DNA of 11,391 nucleotides, taken from assembly GCA_946534745.1 (NCBI GenBank), contig CAMNDA010000331.1, positions 1-11,391 on the forward strand, in the 5' to 3' direction. A model generated the notes under the pieces. The model saw nothing but the letters and a program-made list of their open reading frames with translations, made no database searches and had not been told where the DNA came from. The stretch is from an uncultured Verrucomicrobiota bacterium. GTDB taxonomy: Bacteria; Verrucomicrobiota; Kiritimatiellia; RFP12; UBA3636. The position numbers and the translations under genes are program-made. This document shows positions 1-6,984 of this stretch, one piece after another. Within the stretch, counting starts at the first letter, position 1. Each line of letters starts with the position of its first letter.

Positions 1-215
1 GCTTCCTCGCCGACGGCGCCGCCGCGGGCGGCCCCGCCGGGAGGCTGCTCTACGCGCTCGTCCCCGACGCGCAGCACTTCTGGACGGCGGACGCCCTCGC
101 CCGCGGCGGCACGATCCCCGCCGCCCACACCCTCCGCGCCGCGCTCTACGCCGCGACCTACTGCGCCGCCGTCCTCGCCCTCGGCTGCGTCTCGTTCCGA
201 AAGAAGGACCTGTGA
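1..215 (+). CDS. ABC-2 type transporter permease, C-terminal fragment
   Basis: The window opens inside this gene; the first complete codon is at position 3 and 70 residues remain before the TGA. The visible part has the usual end of an ABC-2 permease: a loop with a Pro/Phe pattern (LVPDAQHFWTADAL, then an Ile-Pro), one hydrophobic helix (about residues 43-63 of the fragment, ALYAATYCAAVLALGCVSF) and a short basic tail FRKKDL, which would face the cytoplasm. Ten bases separate it from the ATPase gene, so the two are almost certainly co-transcribed and form one exporter. The substrate cannot be told from this fragment. The family assignment rests on the tail pattern plus the adjacent ATPase; another polytopic membrane protein of the same operon is the alternative. 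Confidence 0.72.
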   Translation, partial: FLADGAAAGGPAGRLLYALVPDAQHFWTADALARGGTIPAAHTLRAALYAATYCAAVLALGCVSFRKKDL

Positions 216-225
216 GACTCCACCC

Positions 226-1122
226 ATGACCGAAGAAACGACAGGCGGCCGCGCGACGCTCGAGGCCGAGGGGCTGCGGAAGGTGTTCCGCGACTTCTGG
301 AAGCGGCCGCGCACGGTCGCCGTGGACGGCGTCTCGCTCCGCGCCGGCCCGGGCGAGGTGATCGGCCTGCTGGGCCCCAACGGCTCCGGCAAGTCGACGA
401 CGATCAAGATGATCCTCGGCCTGCTCCAGCCCTCCGCCGGGCGCGTCCGCCTCTTCGGGCTCGACCCCTCCAGCCCCGCCGCCCGCGCCCGCCTCGGCTA
501 CCTGCCCGAGCTCTCCAATCTGCACAAGTTCCTCACGCCTCGCGAGACGCTCGCCTACTACGCGGGACTCTTCGGAATGCCCGCCTCGATCCGCCGCGAC
601 CGCACCGCCGCGCTCCTGCGCCGCGTCGGGCTCGACGGCCGCGCGGCCGACCGCCCCGTGGGCGAGTTCTCCAAGGGCATGGCGCGCCGCGTCGGCCTTG
701 CGCAGGCGCTCCTCAACGACCCCGAGCTCGTCATCCTCGACGAGCCCACGAGCGGCCTCGACCCCGTCGGCCGCCGCGAGGTGAAGGACCTCGTGCGCGA
801 GCTCGGCGCCGAGGGCCGCACGGTGCTCCTCTCCTCGCACCTCCTCGCGGAGGCGGAGGACGTCTGCACGCGCGTCGCGATCCTCGTCGACGGCCGCGTG
901 CGCGCCGAGGGCCGCCTCGCCGACCTGCTGGAGCGGCGCGACCGCGTCCGCTTCACCGCCGCGGGCCTGCCCGACGGCCGCGCGGAGGCCTTCCGCCGCG
1001 AGCTCGAGGCCGCGGGCGCGACCTCGGTCGAGGTCGACCGTCCCGCGCTCACGCTCGAGAACTACTTCCTCGAGATCCTCCGCCGCACCCGCGCGGAGGA
1101 GGCGGCGGAGGAGGCGAAGTGA
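226..1122 (+). CDS. ABC transporter ATP-binding protein (ABC-2/drug-exporter type)
   Basis: This 298-residue nucleotide-binding subunit would power the flanking membrane proteins. Walker A is GPNGSGKST (residues 50-58). The Q-loop region reads GYLPE (91-95). The signature is FSKGM (148-152), a variant of LSGGM common in ABC-2 exporters. Walker B is LVILDEP (168-174), followed by the D-loop SGLDP and the H-switch His205 in SSHLL. The C-terminal 60 residues are the short extra domain typical of this subfamily and end in an acidic EEAAEEAK tail. The ATG lies 10 bases after the previous stop and has no clear Shine-Dalgarno sequence, so translation may be coupled to the upstream permease. The 3' end overlaps the next start as GTGA. 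Known of the family: such ATPases drive export of drugs, lipids or polymers, or act in gliding and nitrous-oxide systems. The cargo here is unknown. Confidence 0.95.
   Translation: MTEETTGGRATLEAEGLRKVFRDFWKRPRTVAVDGVSLRAGPGEVIGLLGPNGSGKSTTIKMILGLLQPSAGRVRLFGLDPSSPAARARLGYLPELSNLHKFLTPRETLAYYAGLFGMPASIRRDRTAALLRRVGLDGRAADRPVGEFSKGMARRVGLAQALLNDPELVILDEPTSGLDPVGRREVKDLVRELGAEGRTVLLSSHLLAEAEDVCTRVAILVDGRVRAEGRLADLLERRDRVRFTAAGLPDGRAEAFRRELEAAGATSVEVDRPALTLENYFLEILRRTRAEEAAEEAK
1107..1114 (+). promoter_or_regulatory. Shine-Dalgarno sequence inside the ATPase C-terminus
   Basis: GGAGGAGG lies within the last codons of the ATPase gene, 4-7 bases before the GTG at 1119. It decides the start of the next gene and shows that this organism does use canonical ribosome binding sites. 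The GTGA overlap (start 1119-1121, stop 1120-1122) points to translational coupling of the two proteins. Confidence 0.75.
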
Positions 1123-2453
1123 TCCGCCGCGTCGCCGCGCACTTCGTCCTCGGCCTGCGCGCGCCCTGGCGCTCGCGGCTCGTCGCCGCGCTGCTCGTCC
1201 TGCTCGCCGCGACGGTCCTCGTCCTGCCGGCGCACCTGCATTCCGACGGCACCCCGGCGGGCGAGCTGCGGATGCTCCTCACCTGGACGCTGGGGCCCGC
1301 GATGGCGATCCTCGCGGCCGCGTCGCTCTGGGCCGGCTGCGCCGCCATCTCGCCCGAGGTCTGGGACAGGCGCTACGCCTCCGCCGCGGTGACGCCCGCC
1401 CGCCCGTTCGAGGCGTGGCTCGGGCGCTGGCTCGGGCTCGTCGCGATCGACGCCGCGCTGCTCGCCGCCGTCCTGCTCGGCATCGGCGCGCAGGTCGCGC
1501 GCCGCGTTCCCGCCGCCGCGACCGCGGTCCGCGCGCGCCTCGCCGCGGACCCCGACGCGTTCGAGGCCGAGGTCCGCCGGATCTTCGCCGACCTGCCGCC
1601 CGAGGTCCGGGCCGCGGTCGACGAGCCGAAGGCGCTCGCCTCGATCCGCCGCGACCTGGCGGGCGAGGCCTATCTCCCCGTCGCGCCCGGCCGCGCCCGC
1701 GCGTGGGGATTCCTTCTCCCGGACCCCGCGCCGGAGGAGGCGGAGCTGAGGTTCCAGTTCATGTCGTCCTACGGCTCGCTGCAGGGCGCGAAGGGCGCGC
1801 TCGCCGTCTCCGCGGACGGCCGCGCCGTCGCGGAGATCCCCGTAACGAACGACGACCCGGGATTCGTCTCCGCCGCGCTCCCCGCCGGCGCCCTCCGCGG
1901 CGCCCGGCGCCTCGCCGTCGAGTTCCGCAACGGCGAGAGCGCCGACGGCGGCGCGTCGGTGCTGCTCCGCCAGACCGACTCGCTGCGCGTCCTCGTCCCG
2001 GCCGGCGGCCTCGCCGCGAACCTCCTCCGCGCCTTCCTCGCGCTGCTCGCGCCGCTGGCGCTCCTCGCCGCGCTCGGCGCCGCGCTCGGCTGCGCCTTCT
2101 CGTTTCCCGTCGCCGCGTTCCTCGCGACGGCGATCGTGACGATGGCCCTCGCGAGCGGCGGGACCGCCTTCCGCGAATCGTTCGAGGGCGAGACGCACCA
2201 TCACGGCGAGGCGCCCGCCGAGACGCGCCTCGACCGCGCGGCGAGGCGCTTCTCGCTCGGCGCGTCCGCGGTCCTGCGCGAATCCACCGCGCCGATCGAC
2301 CGCACCGAGGCGCTCGACCGCCTCGGCGACGGCATTGCCGTCGACGCCCGCGCGGCCTTCCTCGCGCTGCTGCTCGACGGCCTCGCTCTCCCGCTCCTCC
2401 TCGGCCTCCTCGGCGGCCTCGCCCTCCGCGCCCGCTGCCGAGAGATGCCCTAG
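1119..2453 (+). CDS. ABC exporter-associated membrane protein with large extracytoplasmic domain
   Basis: The 444-residue polytopic protein starts at GTG, overlapping the ATPase stop. Predicted membrane segments by eye are residues 20-40, 53-75, 101-124, 300-322, 324-346 and 411-436. Six segments and the PARPFEAWLGRWLGL stretch just before helix 3 look like an ABC-2 permease half. Between helices 3 and 4 lies a domain of about 170 residues. It begins helical and charged (about 138-175) and then alternates hydrophobic strands (about 196-297), like a beta-sandwich. Between helices 5 and 6 another loop carries a His/acid cluster (ETHHHGE, about 358-364). The simplest reading is the second permease subunit of the same exporter, with an outside domain for substrate or a partner. 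I do not recognise the extracytoplasmic domain. The stop TAG is in the same frame as the next gene's start. Confidence 0.8.
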   Translation: MIRRVAAHFVLGLRAPWRSRLVAALLVLLAATVLVLPAHLHSDGTPAGELRMLLTWTLGPAMAILAAASLWAGCAAISPEVWDRRYASAAVTPARPFEAWLGRWLGLVAIDAALLAAVLLGIGAQVARRVPAAATAVRARLAADPDAFEAEVRRIFADLPPEVRAAVDEPKALASIRRDLAGEAYLPVAPGRARAWGFLLPDPAPEEAELRFQFMSSYGSLQGAKGALAVSADGRAVAEIPVTNDDPGFVSAALPAGALRGARRLAVEFRNGESADGGASVLLRQTDSLRVLVPAGGLAANLLRAFLALLAPLALLAALGAALGCAFSFPVAAFLATAIVTMALASGGTAFRESFEGETHHHGEAPAETRLDRAARRFSLGASAVLRESTAPIDRTEALDRLGDGIAVDARAAFLALLLDGLALPLLLGLLGGLALRARCREMP

Positions 2454-2474
2454 CCTCCGCGCCCCGGAACCGCC

Positions 2475-3668
2475 GTGCGCCTCCCCGTCCTCCTCGCCGC
2501 CGCCGTGCTCCTCGCCGCGCCCCTCGCGCCCGGTTCCGCGAGCGGCCGCGAGCCCGCCCCGCCGCCGGAGCCCACGCGCGAGGAGCTCGCGGGCGTCGAC
2601 GCGTCGCTCGACGTCGTCCGCGACGTCTGCTCGCGCTGCCTCGACGCCCTCCTCGCCGAGCTGCGCGCCCGCTATCCCGGCATCGTCGCGCGCCGCTCCG
2701 CCGGCCGCTCGAAGAAGAACGACTACCGCAACTACCAGTGGATCTCCGTGAAGTTCGAGGGCCGCGAGTATCTCCTCGCGACGCACCACGGCAACCTCGA
2801 CGAGCGCACCGGCAACCCGCACACGCAGTTCGGCCGCATCCAGTTCTGGCGCTGCGCCGGGCCGAACGGCCCGCACACGCGCGACGCGGACGGCGTCTGG
2901 CGCTTCCGCGCCGACAACGAGGACGCGACCCTTCCCCCGACGCACGTCTGGGACGAGGACTATTCCTCCTCCGCTGTCGTCGGCCGCTTTGCCGCCTTCC
3001 TCGAGCGCTGCGGCGAAGGCCCCGCCCTCGCGTCGCTTGCGAACCAACCTTCGGTGGCGCCCGCCGTCCCGGCGGGCACGGTGGCCGCGGGGACCGCGGC
3101 CGCTACCGCAGACTTCGCCGCGACGGTGACGGACTCCGATTTGTCCAGCATTCAGCATTCAGCATTCAGCATTCAGCATTCGGCGGCGGCGTCCGCCGCC
3201 GCCGACCCTCCCCTCGCCGAACGCCGCAGGGCGGACGAGGCGCTTGAGAACGTTCGCGCCGTCGAGGAGAAGGCGATGGCGGCGATCGTCGCCGAGCTGC
3301 GCCGGCGTCACCCCGAGTGGAAGGTCCGCGCCTCCCGCGGCAACTCGCGCACGAACGACTACCGCTGCTACCAGTGGATCACCGTCCGCGTCGCGGAGGA
3401 CGACGTCCGGTGGATCTCGATGGTCCAGAGCGACCAGGACCCCGCCACGGGCAACACGCACGTGCAGTTCGGTCGCATCCAGTTCTGGAGAGGCATCGAC
3501 CACCACAACGGCCCGCGGAACGAGGCCGGCCCGCACACGCGCGACGCCGGCGGCTGGCGCTTCCGCTCCGACCGGCAGTGGGCGGACATGCCCCGCCTCC
3601 ACCTCTGGTCCCCGGACTACTCCTCCGCGCGCGCGGTCGATCTCTTCGAGACCTTCGTCGGCCGGTAG
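2475..3668 (+). CDS. Secreted protein with two copies of an unrecognised domain
   Basis: The protein has 397 residues from a GTG start. The frame is closed by the previous gene's TAG only 21 bases upstream, so this is the only start that keeps the signal peptide (about residues 1-24, cleavage near GSAS-G). Two homologous halves follow (about 30-187 and 243-397). Both contain NDYRxYQWI (from 82 and 294), TGNxHxQFGRIQFWR (112-126 and 325-339), GPHTRDA (132-138 and 352-358), WRFR, and DYSS (162 and 381), always in the same order. The first half alone has a CxxC pair (Cys52, Cys55). The linker (about 189-243) is Ala/Ser/Thr-rich and is encoded by repeat DNA. I do not recognise the family. The conserved Trp, His, Asp and Tyr residues suggest a binding or catalytic fold outside the cytoplasm, but no function can be assigned. 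It may belong to the ABC operon upstream. Confidence 0.85.
   Translation: MRLPVLLAAAVLLAAPLAPGSASGREPAPPPEPTREELAGVDASLDVVRDVCSRCLDALLAELRARYPGIVARRSAGRSKKNDYRNYQWISVKFEGREYLLATHHGNLDERTGNPHTQFGRIQFWRCAGPNGPHTRDADGVWRFRADNEDATLPPTHVWDEDYSSSAVVGRFAAFLERCGEGPALASLANQPSVAPAVPAGTVAAGTAAATADFAATVTDSDLSSIQHSAFSIQHSAAASAAADPPLAERRRADEALENVRAVEEKAMAAIVAELRRRHPEWKVRASRGNSRTNDYRCYQWITVRVAEDDVRWISMVQSDQDPATGNTHVQFGRIQFWRGIDHHNGPRNEAGPHTRDAGGWRFRSDRQWADMPRLHLWSPDYSSARAVDLFETFVGR
3059..3101. repeat. Two adjacent GC palindromes in the linker of the secreted protein
   Basis: The first is a perfect 8-bp inverted repeat, GCCCGCCG (3059-3066) and CGGCGGGC (3070-3077), with a 3-base loop. The second is GGCCGCGG (3083-3090) and CCGCGGCC (3094-3101), also with a 3-base loop. 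They lie in the Ala/Pro/Thr-rich linker between the duplicated domains and read through in frame. They look like a small dispersed REP-type element tolerated in a flexible linker, but this could also be low-complexity coding sequence. Confidence 0.5.
3146..3180. repeat. Five perfect tandem copies of the heptamer CAGCATT
   Basis: The unit CAGCATT is repeated five times without error (3146-3152, 3153-3159, 3160-3166, 3167-3173, 3174-3180). Seven is not a multiple of three, so three units encode the heptapeptide SIQHSAF, and all three forward frames read the same peptide. The reverse strand meets TGA in every frame. It lies in the interdomain linker (about residues 225-236). Gain or loss of one unit would shift the frame of the second domain; only changes of three units keep it. 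Confidence 0.95.
3181..3204. repeat. Perfect 11-bp inverted repeat abutting the heptamer array
   Basis: CGGCGGCGGCG (3181-3191) and CGCCGCCGCCG (3194-3204) are separated by TC. The repeat starts on the base after the last heptamer and encodes an alanine-rich run. Array plus hairpin may be one element. Confidence 0.7.
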
Positions 3669-3713
3669 GTCCGTTCCGCCATGCGTCCGCCGCGCTTGCC
3701 GCGCAACGGACCT
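3667..3713 (+). terminator. Possible terminator hairpin after the secreted-protein gene
   Basis: A perfect 9-bp inverted repeat, AGGTCCGTT (3667-3675) and AACGGACCT (3705-3713), begins inside the stop codon of the secreted-protein gene. Its loop holds a second small stem (GCGC at 3692-3695 and 3701-3704). There is no proper T-run (only TTCTG), so intrinsic termination would be weak. It may instead be an mRNA 3'-end stabiliser. Confidence 0.35.
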
Positions 3714-3724
3714 TCTGCTAGATT
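3696..3724 (+). promoter_or_regulatory. Candidate sigma-70-like promoter giving a leaderless mRNA
   Basis: TTGCCG (3696-3701, 4 of 6 to TTGACA) and TAGATT (3719-3724, 4 of 6 to TATAAT) are 17 bases apart. A start about seven bases after the -10 would fall on the ATG at 3731, giving a leaderless transcript. This fits the absence of a clear Shine-Dalgarno sequence. The -35 lies inside the hairpin 3667-3713. The call rests on pattern only. Confidence 0.35.
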
Positions 3725-3730
3725 GCGGGC

Positions 3731-4603
3731 ATGGGCGACGCCCCGCAGACCCTCCTTGTTCCCGTCCGCTGTCCGGCCTGCGGGCGGCCGTCGCGCGAGC
3801 TTTCGCCCTGCCCGTGGTGCGGCGAGCGAGCGCCCCTCGCGTCGCGTACGCGCCGCGACCTTGCGCGCCTCGCCGCAGGGCTGGGTCTTCTTGTGGCGGC
3901 CGCGGGAACCGCGGCTGCAGCCGGCACCGCGCATCCTTCGGTCATGCCCCTCGTCCCGTCGGGCCTTGCGGCGACAGCCGCCGGGCTCCTCTGCGGGATC
4001 CTCCTTGGTCGATCCCTTCAGGCTCGCTTCGCTCGCCAGCTCCCCCAGCTGGGGAGCCTGACGCGCGATTCCTCGGCGCGGAGCGTCGGTCCCCTCCCTG
4101 AGGGGGCTCCCGGCGAAGCCGGGTGGGGGAGTCTTTCTTCCGCCGCAATCGTTTCTCTCCTTGCACTCGCGCTGCGCGCCTGCGCCGTTCCATATCCCAT
4201 CCCCATCATCCAACGCTTCTCATGGACCTTCCCCGCGCTTGCCGCGGGGTGCTTCGTTCTCCGCGTCCCCGCGGAGGCGCCGAACGCGCCGGCGTCCGGC
4301 GACCCCGCGCGGGTCCGCGCGCTCCGCCGCCACGCGCCGGACCTCGCCGCGGCGCTCTCGCTCGCGCCGTTCGCCGCAATCTTCGCCGCGTGCGGGGCGT
4401 CGCTCCCTTCCCTCGTCGGTCTCGCGCTCGTCCTGGGCGTCTGGCTCCCGCGCCTTTCGAGCCCCGTCCTGCCGACTCTTCTCGTCGCGGCGTGGCTCGC
4501 CCTCCTTCTCCCCGATTCCGCGTTCCTCTCGCTCGGTCTCCTCGCGGCCGCCTTGCGAGAGGAAGGTCCAGCGCAGGCGCAAGCAGCGCGCCCGCAGGCC
4601 TAG
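3731..4603 (+). CDS. Zinc-ribbon multi-pass membrane protein of unknown function
   Basis: The 290-residue protein has an N-terminal zinc ribbon, CPAC (Cys14, Cys17) and CPWC (Cys27, Cys30), followed by a basic stretch and several hydrophobic segments (about 45-66, 73-93, 137-153, 165-177, 203-221, 224-239, 244-261 and 263-275). It is probably an inner-membrane protein with the ribbon in the cytoplasm. I recognise no family beyond the generic zinc-ribbon-plus-membrane layout. Residues about 95-133 do not look like the rest. They are hydrophilic (QARFARQLPQLGSL and following) and are encoded by palindromic repeat DNA, so the ancestral protein may have been about 40 residues shorter. The codons include more T-ending Leu and Val codons than its neighbours. 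The last four bases overlap the AAA gene on the other strand. Confidence 0.6.
   Translation: MGDAPQTLLVPVRCPACGRPSRELSPCPWCGERAPLASRTRRDLARLAAGLGLLVAAAGTAAAAGTAHPSVMPLVPSGLAATAAGLLCGILLGRSLQARFARQLPQLGSLTRDSSARSVGPLPEGAPGEAGWGSLSSAAIVSLLALALRACAVPYPIPIIQRFSWTFPALAAGCFVLRVPAEAPNAPASGDPARVRALRRHAPDLAAALSLAPFAAIFAACGASLPSLVGLALVLGVWLPRLSSPVLPTLLVAAWLALLLPDSAFLSLGLLAAALREEGPAQAQAARPQA
4018..4130. repeat. Palindromic dispersed-repeat-like element inside a coding sequence
   Basis: Nested inverted repeats are TCAGGCTC/GAGCCTGA (4018-4025 and 4054-4061), GCTCCCC/GGGGAGC (4039-4045 and 4051-4057), CCCCT/AGGGG (4091-4095 and 4101-4105) and CCCGGC-GAA-GCCGGG (4109-4123). A direct repeat GCTCGC (4023-4028, 4032-4037) lies in the first loop. 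The make-up (pyrimidine/purine C and G runs with small GC hairpins) resembles short non-autonomous repeats spread through many bacterial genomes. It interrupts a membrane protein between hydrophobic segments and keeps the frame open. Copy number cannot be judged from one window. Confidence 0.55.
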
Positions 4604-6984
4604 AAGCCGACGGGATGGCGCTCGGCGTCGTCGGCGCCGAAGCCGAGGCGGGACTTCTGCTCGCTTTCGGCGCGGAGGGCGGCGAGCCGGCGGGCGTTGT
4701 CGGCTCCCTCGTCGCCGAGGTACCAGAGGCTCTGTCGGACGGTGCGGAAGTCTCCCGGGCAGAGGCGCGGAATCCCCGCGAGCTCCTCCTCCTCCGCGGG
4801 AGAGAGAGGAGAGCGGAAGAAGCGCTCGAAGAACGCGCGCTTGCCCGCGCGGTCGAGGTAGCCGAACGAGAGCTTGAAGGCGAAGCGGCGGAGCACCGCC
4901 GGGTCGAGCGAGGAGAGGAAGTTCGTCGCGGCGACGAAGATGCCGCGGAAGCCCTCCATCCGGGCGAGGATCTCGTTGACCTGCGAGACCTCCCACGAGC
5001 GCTGCGCGCCCTCGCGCGATCGCAGGACGGAGTCGATCTCGTCGAAGAAGAGGATCGCCCCGTCGCGCGCGGCGGACTCGAACGCGGCGCGGATGCGCTT
5101 CTCGGTCTCGCCGACGTAGCAGTCGAGCAGGTCGCTCGCGCCGAGGGTGCGGACTTCGCGCCCGAGCCGCTCGCCGAGCCAGCGCACGAGCTCCGTCTTG
5201 CCGCATCCGGGCGGCCCGGAGAGCAGGACGTTGAAGCGCGGCGCGTCCCGCCCGGCGGCCGCGTCGCCGCGGTCCTCGCGCTCGAGGAGCTCGAGGTGGC
5301 GGCGCGCGGCGTCGAGGATGCGGGGGACGGGCACGGCGCCGCGGACGGGCACCGCCTCGAGCACGTAGCCGCGCGAGACGGCGTCGTCCTCCTCCGCCTC
5401 GCGGAAGCGGACGGAGAGCAGGCGCGCGTGGTTCTCGACGAGCGTGCGCGCGAGCGCGAGGTCGCGGCGGCGCGCGGCCTCGGGGTCGGCGCCGCCCGCC
5501 TTCGCGCGGCGGCCCCGGACCGCGGCGAGGTTGGCGCAGACGCGGCTGATGCCGCCCGCGCTCACGGCGTAGCGGGAGGCGAAGTCCTCGACGTCGGCGT
5601 CGGAGAGGAGGCCGGCGAGGCCGTGGCGGTCGAGGGCGTTGCGCCAGACGGCGGCGCGCTGGCGCGGGCCGGGCGGGGAGAACGGGACGGCGAGGTCGAA
5701 GCGGCGGAGGTTCGAGTCGGGCAGGCACGCGGGGTCGAGGTTCGTGATCCAGAGGCGGACGCAGCGCGAGCCGTCGAGCGCGTCGTTGAGGCGGTTGGCG
5801 CCGGCGCGGGAGAGCAGTGTGTCGGCCTCGTCGACGACGACGAGGTCGCGGGAGGGGCGGGCGTTGCGGTCGGCGACCGCGAGCGCGCCGAAGCGGAAGG
5901 CCGCCTGGGCGCCGTCGTCCTCGAGGAGCTCGCCGAAGCTCTCCGTCCCGGCGCCGAAGGCGACGGAGAGCGCCTTCATGCCGAGGCGGCGGGCGAAGGC
6001 GAGGGCGAAGGAGGACTTGCCGGCGCCCGCGGCGCCGTGAAGCAGGATGTTCACGCCGCCCTTCCCGCGACGGGCCCGGACGATGGACTCGGCGCATTCG
6101 CCGAGCTCGCGGACGTCCCGCGGAAAGTCCTCCCACGGCAGAGCCTCGCCCTCGAGGGGGCGGTAGAACAACTCGCGAACGGGCGTCTTGGAGAAGCCGC
6201 CCAGATAGAGCGAGACGCCGTTGCCGAGGGAGAAGTCCTCCGTGTCGATCCAGCCGAAGCGGACGAGGGGCGAGTCCCCGGCCAGCGCCGTGCGGATCCG
6301 GCCGGAGTCCGAGTCGAGGCAGGCTGCCGCGACCTTGCAGAAGGCGACCCGGCTTTCGGCCGAACGGAGGGCCTCGGGCTGGAGGAAGCGCGTCCAGTCG
6401 CAGTGGTTCTCCCAGAAGAGATGGACATAGACGAGAAGATCGAACTCCAGCGGGGACAGGCCGACCATCCGGCGGAGCGCGTCGAAGCGCTCCCTCGCGG
6501 CGTCCTTGCGGGGGGCGGTGGCTCGAAGCTCGGCGAGGTTCGCGTCGACGGCGTCCGCGAGCGCGGTGCGGAGCGCCTCGAGGCCGCGCGCGCCGGTGTG
6601 TTTCCAGACGGAGCGGAGGCCGCCCGCGATGTCGCCGTCGCTGAACGGGCCCTGGCATTTACGCGCCTCCTCGACGGCGGAGGGGTCGGGCTCCCCGTCG
6701 AAGACGGCCAGCCGGGCCTGGCGCGGAAGACGGCCGCGCTCGTCGCATCCGTCCGCGGCGAAGGTGCGCGCGCAGAGGGCGCACGCCGCGGCGGGGTCGG
6801 GGACGAGCGCGGCGAGGTCAGTGAAGAAGCCCGCGCCGGGCATCGTGCGCGGGAAGTTGCGGACCGCATGGAGGAGAAACTCCGAGCGCTTGGTGCGGAG
6901 AAACGGGGACTCGTCCTCCAGGAGCGCGTGGAGTCCGGCGTGGAACGGGATGTGGTCGGGGTAGGGTGCGTTGCGGTTTTCCAT
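4600..6984 (-). CDS. Two-module AAA ATPase (Cdc48/SpoVK-like, COG0464 type)
   Basis: The 794-residue protein has an N-terminal region of about 300 residues with a CxxC...C cluster (Cys68, Cys71, Cys80), followed by two AAA modules. Module 1 has Walker A GAAGAGKSS (317-325), Walker B LVVVDEAD (381-388), sensor-1 ITN (Asn415) and LRRFD (426-430) as arginine finger. Module 2 has Walker A GPPGCGKT (590-597), a pore loop YVG (623-625), Walker B ILFFDEID (644-651), sensor-1 AATN (Asn688) and LRRF (698-701). Module 2 is classical; module 1 lacks an obvious aromatic pore loop. Known of the family: hexameric ATPases that unfold or remodel proteins. The client is unknown. The ATG at 6982-6984 (MENRNAPYPD) is the first Met in an open frame and has no Shine-Dalgarno sequence, so a later start is possible. 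It is transcribed divergently from clpB and converges on the zinc-ribbon gene. Confidence 0.9.
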   Translation of the reverse strand: MENRNAPYPDHIPFHAGLHALLEDESPFLRTKRSEFLLHAVRNFPRTMPGAGFFTDLAALVPDPAAACALCARTFAADGCDERGRLPRQARLAVFDGEPDPSAVEEARKCQGPFSDGDIAGGLRSVWKHTGARGLEALRTALADAVDANLAELRATAPRKDAARERFDALRRMVGLSPLEFDLLVYVHLFWENHCDWTRFLQPEALRSAESRVAFCKVAAACLDSDSGRIRTALAGDSPLVRFGWIDTEDFSLGNGVSLYLGGFSKTPVRELFYRPLEGEALPWEDFPRDVRELGECAESIVRARRGKGGVNILLHGAAGAGKSSFALAFARRLGMKALSVAFGAGTESFGELLEDDGAQAAFRFGALAVADRNARPSRDLVVVDEADTLLSRAGANRLNDALDGSRCVRLWITNLDPACLPDSNLRRFDLAVPFSPPGPRQRAAVWRNALDRHGLAGLLSDADVEDFASRYAVSAGGISRVCANLAAVRGRRAKAGGADPEAARRRDLALARTLVENHARLLSVRFREAEEDDAVSRGYVLEAVPVRGAVPVPRILDAARRHLELLEREDRGDAAAGRDAPRFNVLLSGPPGCGKTELVRWLGERLGREVRTLGASDLLDCYVGETEKRIRAAFESAARDGAILFFDEIDSVLRSREGAQRSWEVSQVNEILARMEGFRGIFVAATNFLSSLDPAVLRRFAFKLSFGYLDRAGKRAFFERFFRSPLSPAEEEELAGIPRLCPGDFRTVRQSLWYLGDEGADNARRLAALRAESEQKSRLGFGADDAERHPVGF

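Noticed and set aside
1062..3158. Long open frame on the - strand opposite the ABC and secreted-protein genes
   Set aside because: It mirrors real genes, its composition is Arg/Glu/Gly/Ala only, and it ends in the heptamer array where the reverse strand must meet TGA.
3146..3180. CRISPR array
   Set aside because: The units are seven bases with no spacers and lie inside a coding sequence.
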